Shown: positions 53,901 to 62,490 of the stretch, piece by piece
Position numbering within the stretch: position 1 is the first letter of the stretch
Layout: the number at the start of each line of letters is the position of its first letter
Source: Catenuloplanes atrovinosus
Lineage (GTDB): Bacteria > Actinomycetota > Actinomycetes > Mycobacteriales > Micromonosporaceae
Direction of reading: 5' to 3'
NCBI RefSeq assembly: GCF_031458235.1
Contig: NZ_JAVDYB010000001.1
Coordinates: 5,752,001 to 5,816,000, forward strand
Length of the DNA: 64,000 nt
The notes under the pieces: generated by a model
Told to the model about the DNA's origin: nothing
The model's database searches: none
What the model saw: only the letters and a program-made list of their open reading frames with translations
Made by a program: the position numbers and the translations under genes

Positions 53901-54283
53901 AGCGCACCTCCAATCTCATCGACTGTTGAATTATGGCACACGGCGACCGCCCGCGGATGTCGAACGCACGACATCCGAAACCAGCATGAAATCAAGGTTT
54001 ATCGATCATCTGGGCGGATAACCCGAGGTCCTGGCGCCTCGACCGCCACCGGGGTGAACATTCCTTAAGGGTTTTCCCTTGCCGGGGCCGCCGACGACCG
54101 GCCCACGGACCTCCCGAGCGATGTTTTCCCTGCTCAGAGCCCTCATATCGTCCAGTACCTCATGCGGGAAATAGGCCTTGTGACGGACATTGACCGATGG
54201 GAGTCTTTCCGCATCTGGGGCATTGAACTCTGCTGATTCGAGTGGAATGTCCGCTGCCGATCCGTACCCCCACGGAGGACCAC
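53901..54283. promoter_or_regulatory. Divergent promoter region, 383 bp
   Basis: Separates the monooxygenase/esterase operon from the secreted protease gene. It is less GC-rich than coding DNA. It contains the palindrome at 53954-53977; no coding frame with a ribosome site is convincing. Confidence 0.55.
53954..53977. promoter_or_regulatory. Palindromic operator candidate upstream of the monooxygenase
   Basis: CGGATGTCG (53954-53962) and CGACATCCG (53969-53977) are exact 9-bp inverted arms with a 6-bp spacer, placed for repression of the monooxygenase/esterase pair. No regulator gene is adjacent. Confidence 0.6.
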
Positions 54284-55327
54284 GTGAGATCCACAAGCTC
54301 CTCGATCCGGCGCTCCGCGACCATCATCGCGGCGCCCGCCATCCTCGTCGGCGCTCTCATCGCCCCCACCAACGCCCAGGCCGCCCCCACGCTCATGACC
54401 GAGGCCCACGCGGGCGCGGCCATGGCGCTCAGCACCGAACTCGGCGCCACCCGCACCGCGGGCGCCTACTTCGACGCGGACACCAACCGCATGGTCGTCA
54501 CCGTCACCGACGCGACCGCCGCCCGCGCGGTGCGCGCCGAGGGCGCGGTCGCCGAGACCGTGACCTTCAGCAACGCGCAGCTCGACGCCGTGATCGCGGA
54601 CCTCAACACCACCCCGATCGCCGGTACGGCGTGGGGCACCGACGTCATGGCGAACCAGGTCGTGGTCTCCGTCGACAACACGGTCAGCGACGCCGACGTG
54701 GCGATCATCAAGGCCAAGGTGGAGAAGGCCGGCGCCGCGGCCCGCCTCGAGTTCACCGGCAAGCTCTCCACCACGATCACCGGTGGCGACGCGATCTACG
54801 CCGGCGGCAGCCGCTGCTCGCTCGGCTTCAACGCGCGGTCCGGCTCCACGTACTACTTCGTGACCGCCGGCCACTGCACCAACATCGCGTCGACGTGGAC
54901 CAACGGCTCCACGACGCTCGGCACCCGTACCGTGAGCAGCTTCCCGGGCAACGACTACGGCATCGTCCGGTACACGAACACCAGCATCGCGCACCCGAGC
55001 GCGGTCGGCAGCCAGACGATCTCCTCCGCGGCCACCCCGGCCGTCGGCACCCAGGTCACCCGCCGCGGCAGCACCACCGGCACCCGCTCCGGCCAGGTGA
55101 CCGCGCTCAACACCACGGTCAACTACGCCGAGGGCTCGGTCTCCGGCATGATCCGGACCACGGTCTGCGCCCAGCCGGGTGACTCCGGCGGCCCGCTGTA
55201 CCGCGGCTCGGTCGCCTACGGCATCACCTCCGGCGGCTCCGGCAACTGCACCAGCGGCGGCGTCACCTACTTCCAGCCGGTCACCGAGGCGCTCTCGCGT
55301 GGCGGCCTGACGGTGGGCGGCTTCTAG
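54284..55327 (+). CDS. Secreted S1-family serine protease (streptogrisin/alpha-lytic type)
   Basis: 347 residues. A signal peptide ([33 protein letters not shown]) is followed by a prodomain of about 130 residues, then a chymotrypsin-fold protease beginning near [20 protein letters not shown]. The catalytic triad is visible: His in VTAGHCTN, Asp in GNDYGIVRY and Ser in QPGDSGGPL. Cysteine pairs sit where alpha-lytic-type enzymes form disulfides. GTG at 54284 has GGAGG 5 nt upstream. The prodomain should act as folding aid and be cleaved off outside the cell. Confidence 0.94.
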   Translation: MRSTSSSIRRSATIIAAPAILVGALIAPTNAQAAPTLMTEAHAGAAMALSTELGATRTAGAYFDADTNRMVVTVTDATAARAVRAEGAVAETVTFSNAQLDAVIADLNTTPIAGTAWGTDVMANQVVVSVDNTVSDADVAIIKAKVEKAGAAARLEFTGKLSTTITGGDAIYAGGSRCSLGFNARSGSTYYFVTAGHCTNIASTWTNGSTTLGTRTVSSFPGNDYGIVRYTNTSIAHPSAVGSQTISSAATPAVGTQVTRRGSTTGTRSGQVTALNTTVNYAEGSVSGMIRTTVCAQPGDSGGPLYRGSVAYGITSGGSGNCTSGGVTYFQPVTEALSRGGLTVGGF

Positions 55328-55348
55328 CCCCGATCCATCGCACCCCGG

Positions 55349-55386
55349 CCGAGCCGCTGGATCCCCGCACGGGTCCAGCGGCTCGG
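55349..55386. terminator. Bidirectional hairpin between protease and glycosyltransferase genes
   Basis: Arms 55349-55361 and 55374-55386 are a perfect 13-bp inverted repeat (ccgagccgctgga) with a 12-nt loop, between convergent stop codons. Confidence 0.82.
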
Positions 55387-55418
55387 TGTTCCGGTCGTGC
55401 TCCCCGGGCGTGCGCGGA

Positions 55419-56690
55419 TCAGGCCGCGACGATCGAGGGCTTGGCCGGGAAGAGGTCGTCGAAGACCTGGCCGCGGTCGAACGTCATCGCGTGCGCCCGC
55501 GCCCGGACCTCGAGATCACGGCGCTCCTCGGCGGACATCCGGAGCACCACGCGGTCGACGGCCGCCGCGATCCCGGGCACGTCGCCGGCCTCGATGATCA
55601 CCGCGGCGTCGCCGACCGCCTCACCCGTACCGCCGGTGAGTGCCGTGATTATCGGCCCGCCACCGGCCAGCCCCTTCTCCGCCAGCGCGATGCCGAACGT
55701 CTCCACGAAGTCCGGCTCCGGCTTGGTCGGCAGCACGTACGCCGCGCAGCCGTTCATCAGCAGCGGCTTCTCGTCGTCGTCCACGTCGGTCAGGAAGACG
55801 ATGTTCTCGTCCTCCTTGGCCATCGCCCGCACGTGCTCCAGCGCCGGCCCGGTGCCCGCGACGACCAGCTTGACCCGGTCCCGGCAGGCCATCTGGCCGT
55901 ACGCCATGACCAGGTCGTAGATGCCCTTGGCGCGCGCCACGCGGGACAGGAACAGCACGTAGCCGTCGCGCTCCAGGCCGCGGCGGGCCAGCGCGGCGTC
56001 CACCGCGGCCGGGTCCAGATCCAGGTAGGCGGACGAGTCGATCGGCGGGTAGCTGACCGTGACGCGGCGGCGGCACTCCTCCGCGAAACGCGTGCCGACG
56101 GCCGCGTCCACCTCCTCGGCCGAGGCGATGATCTCGTCCCGCGTGTAGTCGGAGACGGCGACCACCTCGTCGCTGGCCAGGAACTGGGTGAGCAGCACGG
56201 TGGCGGCGCCGAACCGGCCCTCGCGCAGGCAGTTGCGGATCACGTTGGTGACGTCCGAGCCGACCGCCTTCGCCACCGTGTAGACGTCCGGCGTGAACCC
56301 GGCCGCCCGCACCGCGGTGACCGCGTCGTTGACCACCTGCGTGTGCGGCACCAGGTACATGGACAGCACCGTGGTCGGCACCGGCTCGGTGAGCAGCTCG
56401 ACCAGCCGGCCGGTGAGCCCGGCCAGGTGGCGGCCGTCCGGCACGCGGTAGTCGCCGACCGGCTCCGGGCGCTCGACCGTGATGCCCTCGCTGTACGGCA
56501 GCAGCCGGTCCAGCGGCTTCAGCGGCAGGCCGGCCGCCTGCAACGTCGGGATGGGCCAGGTCAGCAGGCGCACGTCGTCGTACCCGCGGGTCAGCGCGAC
56601 CTCGGCCAGGTTGCGCGCCTCACCCGAATGGCCGCAGATGACCGGATCGGCCCGGACCACGATCACGAGACGGCGACGGGGGTATTTCAT
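55419..56690 (-). CDS. Glycosyltransferase, GT-B fold (GT4-like)
   Basis: 423 residues. The N-terminal domain begins RLVIVVRADPVICGHSGEARNLAEVAL, and the C-terminal donor-binding domain has YVLFLSRVARAKGIYDLVMAYGQ and the E-x7-E motif in DFVETFGIALAEKGLAGG that contacts the nucleotide sugar. A cytosolic retaining transferase is likely; the donor is unknown. ATG at 56690 has AAGGAAAG just upstream. It lies 11 nt downstream of the GH92 gene on the same strand, so a joint role in mannose-containing glycans is plausible. Confidence 0.85.
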   Translation of the reverse strand: MKYPRRRLVIVVRADPVICGHSGEARNLAEVALTRGYDDVRLLTWPIPTLQAAGLPLKPLDRLLPYSEGITVERPEPVGDYRVPDGRHLAGLTGRLVELLTEPVPTTVLSMYLVPHTQVVNDAVTAVRAAGFTPDVYTVAKAVGSDVTNVIRNCLREGRFGAATVLLTQFLASDEVVAVSDYTRDEIIASAEEVDAAVGTRFAEECRRRVTVSYPPIDSSAYLDLDPAAVDAALARRGLERDGYVLFLSRVARAKGIYDLVMAYGQMACRDRVKLVVAGTGPALEHVRAMAKEDENIVFLTDVDDDEKPLLMNGCAAYVLPTKPEPDFVETFGIALAEKGLAGGGPIITALTGGTGEAVGDAAVIIEAGDVPGIAAAVDRVVLRMSAEERRDLEVRARAHAMTFDRGQVFDDLFPAKPSIVAA

Positions 56691-56701
56691 GGTCTTTCCT
56701 T

Positions 56702-58930
56702 TTAAGGTGCTGCCGCCGAGTCTGACAGGGACGGCGGGCGGATCCCGCGCCCCCACGAGGACGGCTCCGGACCCAGCGTGAGCTGCAATCTTCCGCCGCG
56801 ATGAATGTCCGCGGCACTCAGATGCGTGCCTTCCAGGGGCCTGCCGTTGAGGGTGGCGGCCTGAACGTACTGGACCGGCGGGGTCCGATCAATACCGTCG
56901 ACCCCTATCGGCGAGTCGCGGTGTCCGGTGGTCTCGATAACGAACTCACCGTCCCCGGTCCGGATTGTCGCACTCCGAAACGCGGGCGAATTAATCAGGA
57001 AAAGATTCTGACCCGCGACCGGGAAAAGGCCGAGTGACGCCCAGACGTACCAGGCGCTCAGTCCACCCGAGTCGTCGTTGCCCGGCAGACCACCGCGCCC
57101 GGTGCCGAACTGCCAGGTCAGAGCCGCATGCACGACCTCGGCGGTACGGTCCGGACGGCCCGCGTAGTGGTACGCCCAGGGCGCCTCCATGTCCGGTTCG
57201 TTGTTCAGTCCCTCGAACCGGTTGAGCGCGTATCCGGCGGCCATCTCGGACGGTTTCGGCGCACGGCCGGGCTGGGTGACCGGGTCCGCGCCGTACCCGA
57301 AGAATTGGTCCAGAATTCGGGTGAAGGACTCGTCGCCGCCGGCCAGCGCGATTCGCGCGCGCATGTCGTGCAGCAGCCGGAACGAATAGTTCCACTTACC
57401 GCCCTCGTAGAACTCCGAGTCGCGCAGCAGCCCGGTCCCCGGGTCGAACGCGTTGCGCCAGCCGCGGCTGCGCTCCTCCAGGTCGTCGGCGAGCCGGCGG
57501 TCGTTGAGCGCGCGGGCCACCTTCGCGGTCACGTGGTGCGCGTACGCCAGGTCCAGCGTGTGACTGATCGGGTGCACCACGCCGTGCTCCCAGAAGTCCT
57601 CGCCGTACATCCGGCGCAGGTCGTCGACCATGTGCACCAGCGCCCAGTTCCAGTCGATGCCCTCGCGGCCGAGCGCGTGCGCGTCCGCGAGCGCGGTGTG
57701 CGCGAGCGCGCTGCCCTGCCGGAAGAACCGGTCCGCGCCGCGCGCCATCCGGTAGCCGATCGGGAAGTTGCCCTCCTCCTCGCACACCCGGATCAGCGAC
57801 TCCAGCAGGTCGGTGGCCCGGTCCGGGGCTATCGCGGAGAGCAGTGGCAGCTGGGTCTTGTAGATGTCCCACATGGTGCAGACGTCGAACGCGTACGGCC
57901 CGGAGTCCGGCCAGAACGGGGACTCGTCGTCGCCGAAGCACGGCTTGATCAGCGAGTGGTAGAGCGAGGTGGCCAGCACCGTGCGGCGGGCCGGCGTGCC
58001 GCCCTCCACCTGCACCCGGTCCAGGTGGTCGCCCCAGCGCGCCCGGGTGCGGGAGCGCACCGCGTCGAACGCCGCCGCCTCCGTGCCGCACTCCTTCTCC
58101 AGGTTGCGCCGGGCCTGCTCGTGGCCGCGCAGCGAGAAGCCCATCCGGATCTCGACGGTCTGGCCGGCCGCGGTCGGGCCCATGAAGAGCATGCCGAACG
58201 GGCGCAGCGTGGTGTGCCGGATGCTGTCGAAGTCCAGCCGGGTGCCGCCGTTGATCAGGCGGCGGTCGTACCAGAGCATCTGCCGCCAGCGCGGCGCGTC
58301 GAACTGCATGAAGACCGAGAGCGGTACGCCCTCCATCCACACCGTGCCCTGCGCGAAGCCCTGGCCCATGCTCTCCACCTGGGCGCGCAGCGGGACCGTG
58401 CGGCCCAGCTCGATCGCGAGGCCGCCGCAGGACATGTCGATCACGACGCGCGAGCTGGTCGACCGCGGGAACGTGTAGCGGTGCACCGCCACCTTGTCGC
58501 CGACCGTGATCTCGCTGCGAATGCCGGTCTCCAGCGTGGCCGCGTAGTAACCGGGCTCGGCCGTCTCGTCGTGCAACGGCCAGGACTGGCCCAGGTCGTC
58601 CAGCGGCTGCACCATCGGCGTGACCCGCACGTAGTTGTAGTACTTGCGGATCGCGCCGGTGCCGGACTGCTGGAAGTGCGTGAAGCCGGACGCCTGCATC
58701 CGGTCGAACATCTCCTCCGGCACGCCCTCGGTGTTCTTGGCGTACCGGCCGTACCCGGTCGGGTAGGCACCGGAGTAGGCGCAGGCGGAGACCATGCCGA
58801 GCGGGGAGGTGGCGCCGGGGTGGGTGTTGCCGACCTGCGGCTTCGGCCACCACCAGGTGGCGGCCAGACCCTCAGCCCGAGGCAGGTCCGTGGCCGCTGT
58901 GCCGATGAACGGATCAACGTCGTCTAGGAT
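56702..58930 (-). CDS. GH92-family alpha-mannosidase
   Basis: About 740 residues. The GH92 N-terminus (VDPFIGTAATDLPRAE, then VGNTHPGATSPLGMVSACAYSGAYPTGYG) and catalytic-domain segments (TMWDIYKTQLPLLSAI, GGLPGNDDSGGLSAWYVWASLGLFPV, GADRFFRQGSALAH) are clear. GH92 enzymes are calcium-dependent exo-mannosidases. The first ATG is at 58795, but the homologous N-terminus extends upstream to at least 58915. An in-frame TAA at 58942 leaves no ATG, GTG or TTG in between. I extend the gene to an ATC codon at 58930 as the most upstream possibility. No signal peptide is seen, so the protein may be cytoplasmic. Confidence 0.85.
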   Translation of the reverse strand: MLDDVDPFIGTAATDLPRAEGLAATWWWPKPQVGNTHPGATSPLGMVSACAYSGAYPTGYGRYAKNTEGVPEEMFDRMQASGFTHFQQSGTGAIRKYYNYVRVTPMVQPLDDLGQSWPLHDETAEPGYYAATLETGIRSEITVGDKVAVHRYTFPRSTSSRVVIDMSCGGLAIELGRTVPLRAQVESMGQGFAQGTVWMEGVPLSVFMQFDAPRWRQMLWYDRRLINGGTRLDFDSIRHTTLRPFGMLFMGPTAAGQTVEIRMGFSLRGHEQARRNLEKECGTEAAAFDAVRSRTRARWGDHLDRVQVEGGTPARRTVLATSLYHSLIKPCFGDDESPFWPDSGPYAFDVCTMWDIYKTQLPLLSAIAPDRATDLLESLIRVCEEEGNFPIGYRMARGADRFFRQGSALAHTALADAHALGREGIDWNWALVHMVDDLRRMYGEDFWEHGVVHPISHTLDLAYAHHVTAKVARALNDRRLADDLEERSRGWRNAFDPGTGLLRDSEFYEGGKWNYSFRLLHDMRARIALAGGDESFTRILDQFFGYGADPVTQPGRAPKPSEMAAGYALNRFEGLNNEPDMEAPWAYHYAGRPDRTAEVVHAALTWQFGTGRGGLPGNDDSGGLSAWYVWASLGLFPVAGQNLFLINSPAFRSATIRTGDGEFVIETTGHRDSPIGVDGIDRTPPVQYVQAATLNGRPLEGTHLSAADIHRGGRLQLTLGPEPSSWGRGIRPPSLSDSAAAP

Positions 58931-59074
58931 GCCGAAACTTTACCCGCCGTACGATCTTCGGTCGGTTCCGGGGCTGTTTCGCGCGCCCGTTTTTCGATTG
59001 CCGCCGGTGTCCGCCCTTGTCATCCTTACCGAACGCCGTGATCTTGCGGCCCGATCCATCGAGGAGGGATCGAC

Positions 59075-59851
59075 ATGAGCTTCGACGTTCGCGCCACCGA
59101 CCTGCGGGCGCTCAACTCCATGACCAAGTACCCGTCGATCCCGACCTACCACGCGCTCGACCCGCGCAACGGCGGGCTGCTGGACGAGACGGTCCCGTTC
59201 ACCGGCACGGTGCTGGCCACCGAGAAGGTGGACGGGACGAACGCGCGGATCGTGCAGCTCCCGGACGGCGGCTACCTGCTCGGCTCGCGCGAGGAACTGC
59301 TCTACGCGAAGGGCGACCTGATCGGCAACCCGTCGCAGGGCATCGTGGAGAACCTCAAGCCACTGGCCGAGCGCCTCCCCGCGGTGACCGGCGACCTCAT
59401 CCGCGTGCTCTACCTGGAGCTGTACGGCGGCAAGATCGGTGGCCAGGCCAAGCAGTACAGCACGCGCGGCACGGTCGGCCGGCGGCTCTTCGACACCGCG
59501 CTGATCGACGGCTACGTGCCGCTGCTCGCGGCGGCGCCGCAGGAGATCTCGGCGTGGCGGGAGGGTGGCGGCCAGCCGTGGGCGGACGAGGACGCGCTGC
59601 GCGCGATCGCGGCCGAGGCCGGCGTCGACCTGGCGCCGCGGCTGTTCACGCTGGACGCGGCGGAGCTCCCGGCCGGCCTGGAGGAGACGCAGGAGCTGCT
59701 GGCCACGCGGCTGCCGGCCACGCTGGTCCGACTGGACGACTCGGGCGAGGGCGCGGCCGAGGGCATCGTCTTCCGCACCCTCGACCGCTCCGCGATCGCC
59801 AAGGCCCGTTTCCAGGACTACGCCCGCACGCTGCGCCGCCGCACCCGCTAG
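59075..59851 (+). CDS. RNA ligase family protein (Rnl2/DRB0094-type nucleotidyltransferase)
   Basis: 258 residues. Motif I, with the lysine that becomes adenylylated, is ATEKVDGTNARIV. Downstream are LYLELYGGKIGG (motif III-like), EGIVFRTLD (motif IV) and AKARFQDYAR (motif V), in the order and spacing of ATP-dependent RNA ligases. It should seal RNA or modify nucleic acid ends with ATP. Nothing that suggests a partner (kinase, phosphatase, nuclease) is adjacent. It is a single gene with a divergent promoter region shared with GH92. ATG at 59075 has GAGGAGGGA upstream. Confidence 0.85.
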   Translation: MSFDVRATDLRALNSMTKYPSIPTYHALDPRNGGLLDETVPFTGTVLATEKVDGTNARIVQLPDGGYLLGSREELLYAKGDLIGNPSQGIVENLKPLAERLPAVTGDLIRVLYLELYGGKIGGQAKQYSTRGTVGRRLFDTALIDGYVPLLAAAPQEISAWREGGGQPWADEDALRAIAAEAGVDLAPRLFTLDAAELPAGLEETQELLATRLPATLVRLDDSGEGAAEGIVFRTLDRSAIAKARFQDYARTLRRRTR

Positions 59852-59885
59852 TCACGCGCGAGGCCGACCGCGTCCCGGACGGTGC

Positions 59886-60125
59886 GTGGCGAGGTTCTCC
59901 ACCGGGCTCGTCCGCTGTCCGCTCGGCGGGTACCCGCTCTTCGTCGCGTTCGCCACCACAGCCTGGAGCGCCTACACAGCGCTCACCGGACATCTCGGCG
60001 GGGTGATGTTCCAGGACGACACGCTGCTCGCGATCGCGGTCGGCCTGGGTCTCGCGCTGCGGGTGACCGGCGCCGTCGAAGCCGTCCGCCACCTCCGTGC
60101 CCGCCGGAGCGCCGCGGCCGGGTAG
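59886..60125 (+). CDS. Small membrane protein, unknown function
   Basis: 79 residues from GTG 59886. Two hydrophobic stretches (YPLFVAFATTAWSAYTALTG and DTLLAIAVGLGLALRVTGAV) suggest two membrane helices; the tail is basic. It follows the RNA ligase gene closely and ends 12 nt before the 3' end of the convergent P450 gene. The hydrophobic pattern supports a real gene, but no ribosome site is strong and other frames are open. Confidence 0.4.
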   Translation: MARFSTGLVRCPLGGYPLFVAFATTAWSAYTALTGHLGGVMFQDDTLLAIAVGLGLALRVTGAVEAVRHLRARRSAAAG

Positions 60126-60137
60126 GCGCGGCGGCCA

Positions 60138-61301
60138 CTACCACCGCACCGGCAGGGATGACAGCCGCCGCGTCGACGGGTCGGGCACCCAGGGCAGCTC
60201 GGCCGGGTCCACCGCGAGGCGCATGCGGGGGAACCGGTCGAGCAGCGCGGCCAGCGCCATCTCGGTCTGCACCCGGGCCAGCGGCGCGCCGAGGCAGAAG
60301 TGCGGGCCGTGCCCGTACCCCAGATGTGCTCCCTCGGCCCGGCGGAGATCCAGCCGCGCGGGGTCGGTGAAGGCGCGCGGGTCCCGGCTCGCCGCCGGCA
60401 GCACGACCGTGACCGGCTCGCCCTTCGGGATGCGGACGCCGCCGACCTCGATCTCCTCGCTCGCGAAGCGCGGGATGGTGAACATCTGCGGGGGCTGCCA
60501 GCGGGTCAGTTCCTCCACCGCGCCGGGCAGCAGGGCCGGCTCCGCGCGCAGCGTGGCGACCAGCTCCGGCTCGGCCAGCAGCGTGGCCATCGAGTTGGCG
60601 ATCAGGTTGGCCGGCACCTGACCGGCCAGGATCAGGTGCCAGACCAGCGTGACCAGTTCGTCCTCGGACAGCCGGTCGCCCTGCGCGACGGCCAGCATCC
60701 CGATCAGGTCGTCGCCGGGGCGGCCGTCCCCGACCGCGCGGATCGCGTCGTCGATCATCTCGGGCACCGCGGCCATCAGCGCGCGCCCGTCGCCGGACAG
60801 GATCACCGCGCCGTGCGCACGCCACCGATCACGATCCTCCGCCGGTACGCCGGCCAGCTCGCAGATCACGTCCATCGGCAGCGGCTGCGCGAAGAACCTG
60901 CGCAGGTCGACCACGCCGTCCTCGGCGTGACCGGGCAGTTCGTCGAGCAGCCGGTCGATCAGCGGCGCGATGCGCGGCCGAAGGTCCTCCGCGCGGCGCG
61001 GCGTGAACGCCGGGCGGGCCAGGCCGCGCAGCCGCCGGTGCTCCGGGCCGTCCTGCTCCTGCATGGTGCGCAGGTATTTCCGGCAGTGCTCGGGCACGGC
61101 CATCCGCATGAAGCTCTCCGAGGACGGCGCGAGACGCGGGTCGGTGAGCGCGGCGCGGGCGTCCGCGTGGCGGGTGATGCCCCACATCGCCCCGAACCCG
61201 GGCGTGACCAGCCGCACCACCGGTGACGTCTCGCGCGCCCGGTCGTACCCGCTGATCGGGTCTTTCAGCAGTTCAGGGTCGGTCAGGTTCAGCTCGGTCA
61301 C
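60138..61301 (-). CDS. Cytochrome P450
   Basis: 387 residues. The haem-binding Cys loop is GYGHGPHFCLGAPLAR (near residue 335), the ExxR motif is EELTRW and the C-helix is DGPEHRRLRGLARPAF, so this is a bacterial class P450. The I-helix reads LILAGQVPANLIANS: the acid-alcohol pair (D/E-T) that normally activates oxygen is missing. Either the mechanism is unusual or the protein acts with another oxidant. It is divergent from the NIPSNAP gene. No ferredoxin gene is adjacent. Confidence 0.93.
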   Translation of the reverse strand: MTELNLTDPELLKDPISGYDRARETSPVVRLVTPGFGAMWGITRHADARAALTDPRLAPSSESFMRMAVPEHCRKYLRTMQEQDGPEHRRLRGLARPAFTPRRAEDLRPRIAPLIDRLLDELPGHAEDGVVDLRRFFAQPLPMDVICELAGVPAEDRDRWRAHGAVILSGDGRALMAAVPEMIDDAIRAVGDGRPGDDLIGMLAVAQGDRLSEDELVTLVWHLILAGQVPANLIANSMATLLAEPELVATLRAEPALLPGAVEELTRWQPPQMFTIPRFASEEIEVGGVRIPKGEPVTVVLPAASRDPRAFTDPARLDLRRAEGAHLGYGHGPHFCLGAPLARVQTEMALAALLDRFPRMRLAVDPAELPWVPDPSTRRLSSLPVRW

Positions 61302-61314
61302 GATACCCCTTCAC

Positions 61315-61347
61315 ATGTCGTCGACATTCAGATGCCAACAGTATCTG
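61315..61347. promoter_or_regulatory. Two small palindromes between P450 and NIPSNAP genes
   Basis: ATGTCG-T-CGACAT (61315-61327) and CAGAT...ATCTG (61329-61333 with 61343-61347) lie 14-46 bp upstream of the P450 start and close to the NIPSNAP start. Both could bind a regulator of the two divergent genes; none is encoded nearby. Confidence 0.5.
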
Positions 61348-61374
61348 AATCGCGCGACCGTCTACAGTGCGGGC

Positions 61375-61974
61375 ATGGCAGAGATGGGCGTGATGGTGGT
61401 CGAGCTGCGCCGATACCGCACCCACCCGGGCGCGCGGGACGACCTGATCGAGCTGTTCGAACGAGAGTTCATCGAGCCGCAGGAGGCGGCCGGCGCCGCG
61501 ATCCTGGGCCAGTTCCGCGACCTCGACGACCCGGACCGCTTCGTCTGGCTGCGCGGCTTCCGGGACATGCGGAGCCGGCGGGCCGCGCTGGAGACCTTTT
61601 ACAGCGGCCCGGTCTGGCGGGAGCACCGCGACGCGGCGAACCGCACGATGGTCGCCTGGGACGACGTGCTGCTGCTCCGGATGCCCGAACCGGCCGTGTT
61701 CGACACCGGCGCACGGGCGCCGCTGGGCTCCCCGGTGCCGGCAACCACGATCAACATGCTCATCCAGTACTCGGACGCGCCTCCCCCCACCCCGACGACG
61801 CCCAGCGCGCTGGTCACGGAGTACGCGGAGAACGACTATCCGGCGCTCCCGGTGCGTACCGGCGTGCACGCGATCGTCGCGTGGTCCGACGGGCCGATCG
61901 ACGACAGCACGCTGCCGCCCGGCCGCACCGAGCGCATGCGGCTCGCCCCGACCGCGCGGTCCTGGCTGAGGTGA
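61375..61974 (+). CDS. NIPSNAP family protein
   Basis: 199 residues. A NIPSNAP-type ferredoxin-like domain covers the first 100 residues (VVELRRYRTHPGARDDLIELFEREFIEPQEAAGAAILGQFRDLDDPDRFVWLRGFRDM...REHRDAANRTMV), followed by a similar but divergent second half. These dimeric alpha+beta barrel proteins may bind small hydrophobic molecules; function is not settled. Divergent from the P450 gene across about 70 bp containing palindromes, so co-regulation is likely. Confidence 0.88.
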   Translation: MAEMGVMVVELRRYRTHPGARDDLIELFEREFIEPQEAAGAAILGQFRDLDDPDRFVWLRGFRDMRSRRAALETFYSGPVWREHRDAANRTMVAWDDVLLLRMPEPAVFDTGARAPLGSPVPATTINMLIQYSDAPPPTPTTPSALVTEYAENDYPALPVRTGVHAIVAWSDGPIDDSTLPPGRTERMRLAPTARSWLR

Positions 61975-62490
61975 CCTCTTTCGGGGTCGGCCGGGTCGCC
62001 GCCCTGAAAGTCCGTTAAGCACCCTTAAGCGGTCTACGTACCCGATGTCGCATCGGCGACCGGCCGGGCAGAGTGGATGCCGGTCGCCCGGCGCGGTCAC
62101 CGTCCCGCCGTCGGCGGCGTCGCCGTCGCCTCGGGCACCGTCCCGCCGAGGGTCACGGCGGGCGGCGGCCCGGGGCGACATCCAGACCACGACCAGGCTT
62201 TAGTGAAGTTCGTCCATGTATCGGGTTTCAGGCGGAGGCCTGGAATACCCCCAGACCGGACGAATACCGCTTTCCATCAACGGGCAGGTCAAGACGGGTT
62301 TGGACGTACCTAGATCACCCGAAAGGGTTGCCCGGACGCGCAATACTGCCATCGGATCAGCCCTGGTCAGGGGGATCAACGGCGGAAATCTCCCTTCCAG
62401 GGCATGCCGGAAACCTCACCCAGCACTACCGTCACTTGCGATTGGGCATATCCACGGTCATGTCAAGACGTCGAGAAGGAGGTGCAGCTG
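61975..62490. other. Intergenic region, 516 bp, no convincing gene
   Basis: Short frames are open but none has both a ribosome site and a recognisable domain. A run of paired TTAAG segments near 62015 is too short to assign. Confidence 0.5.
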
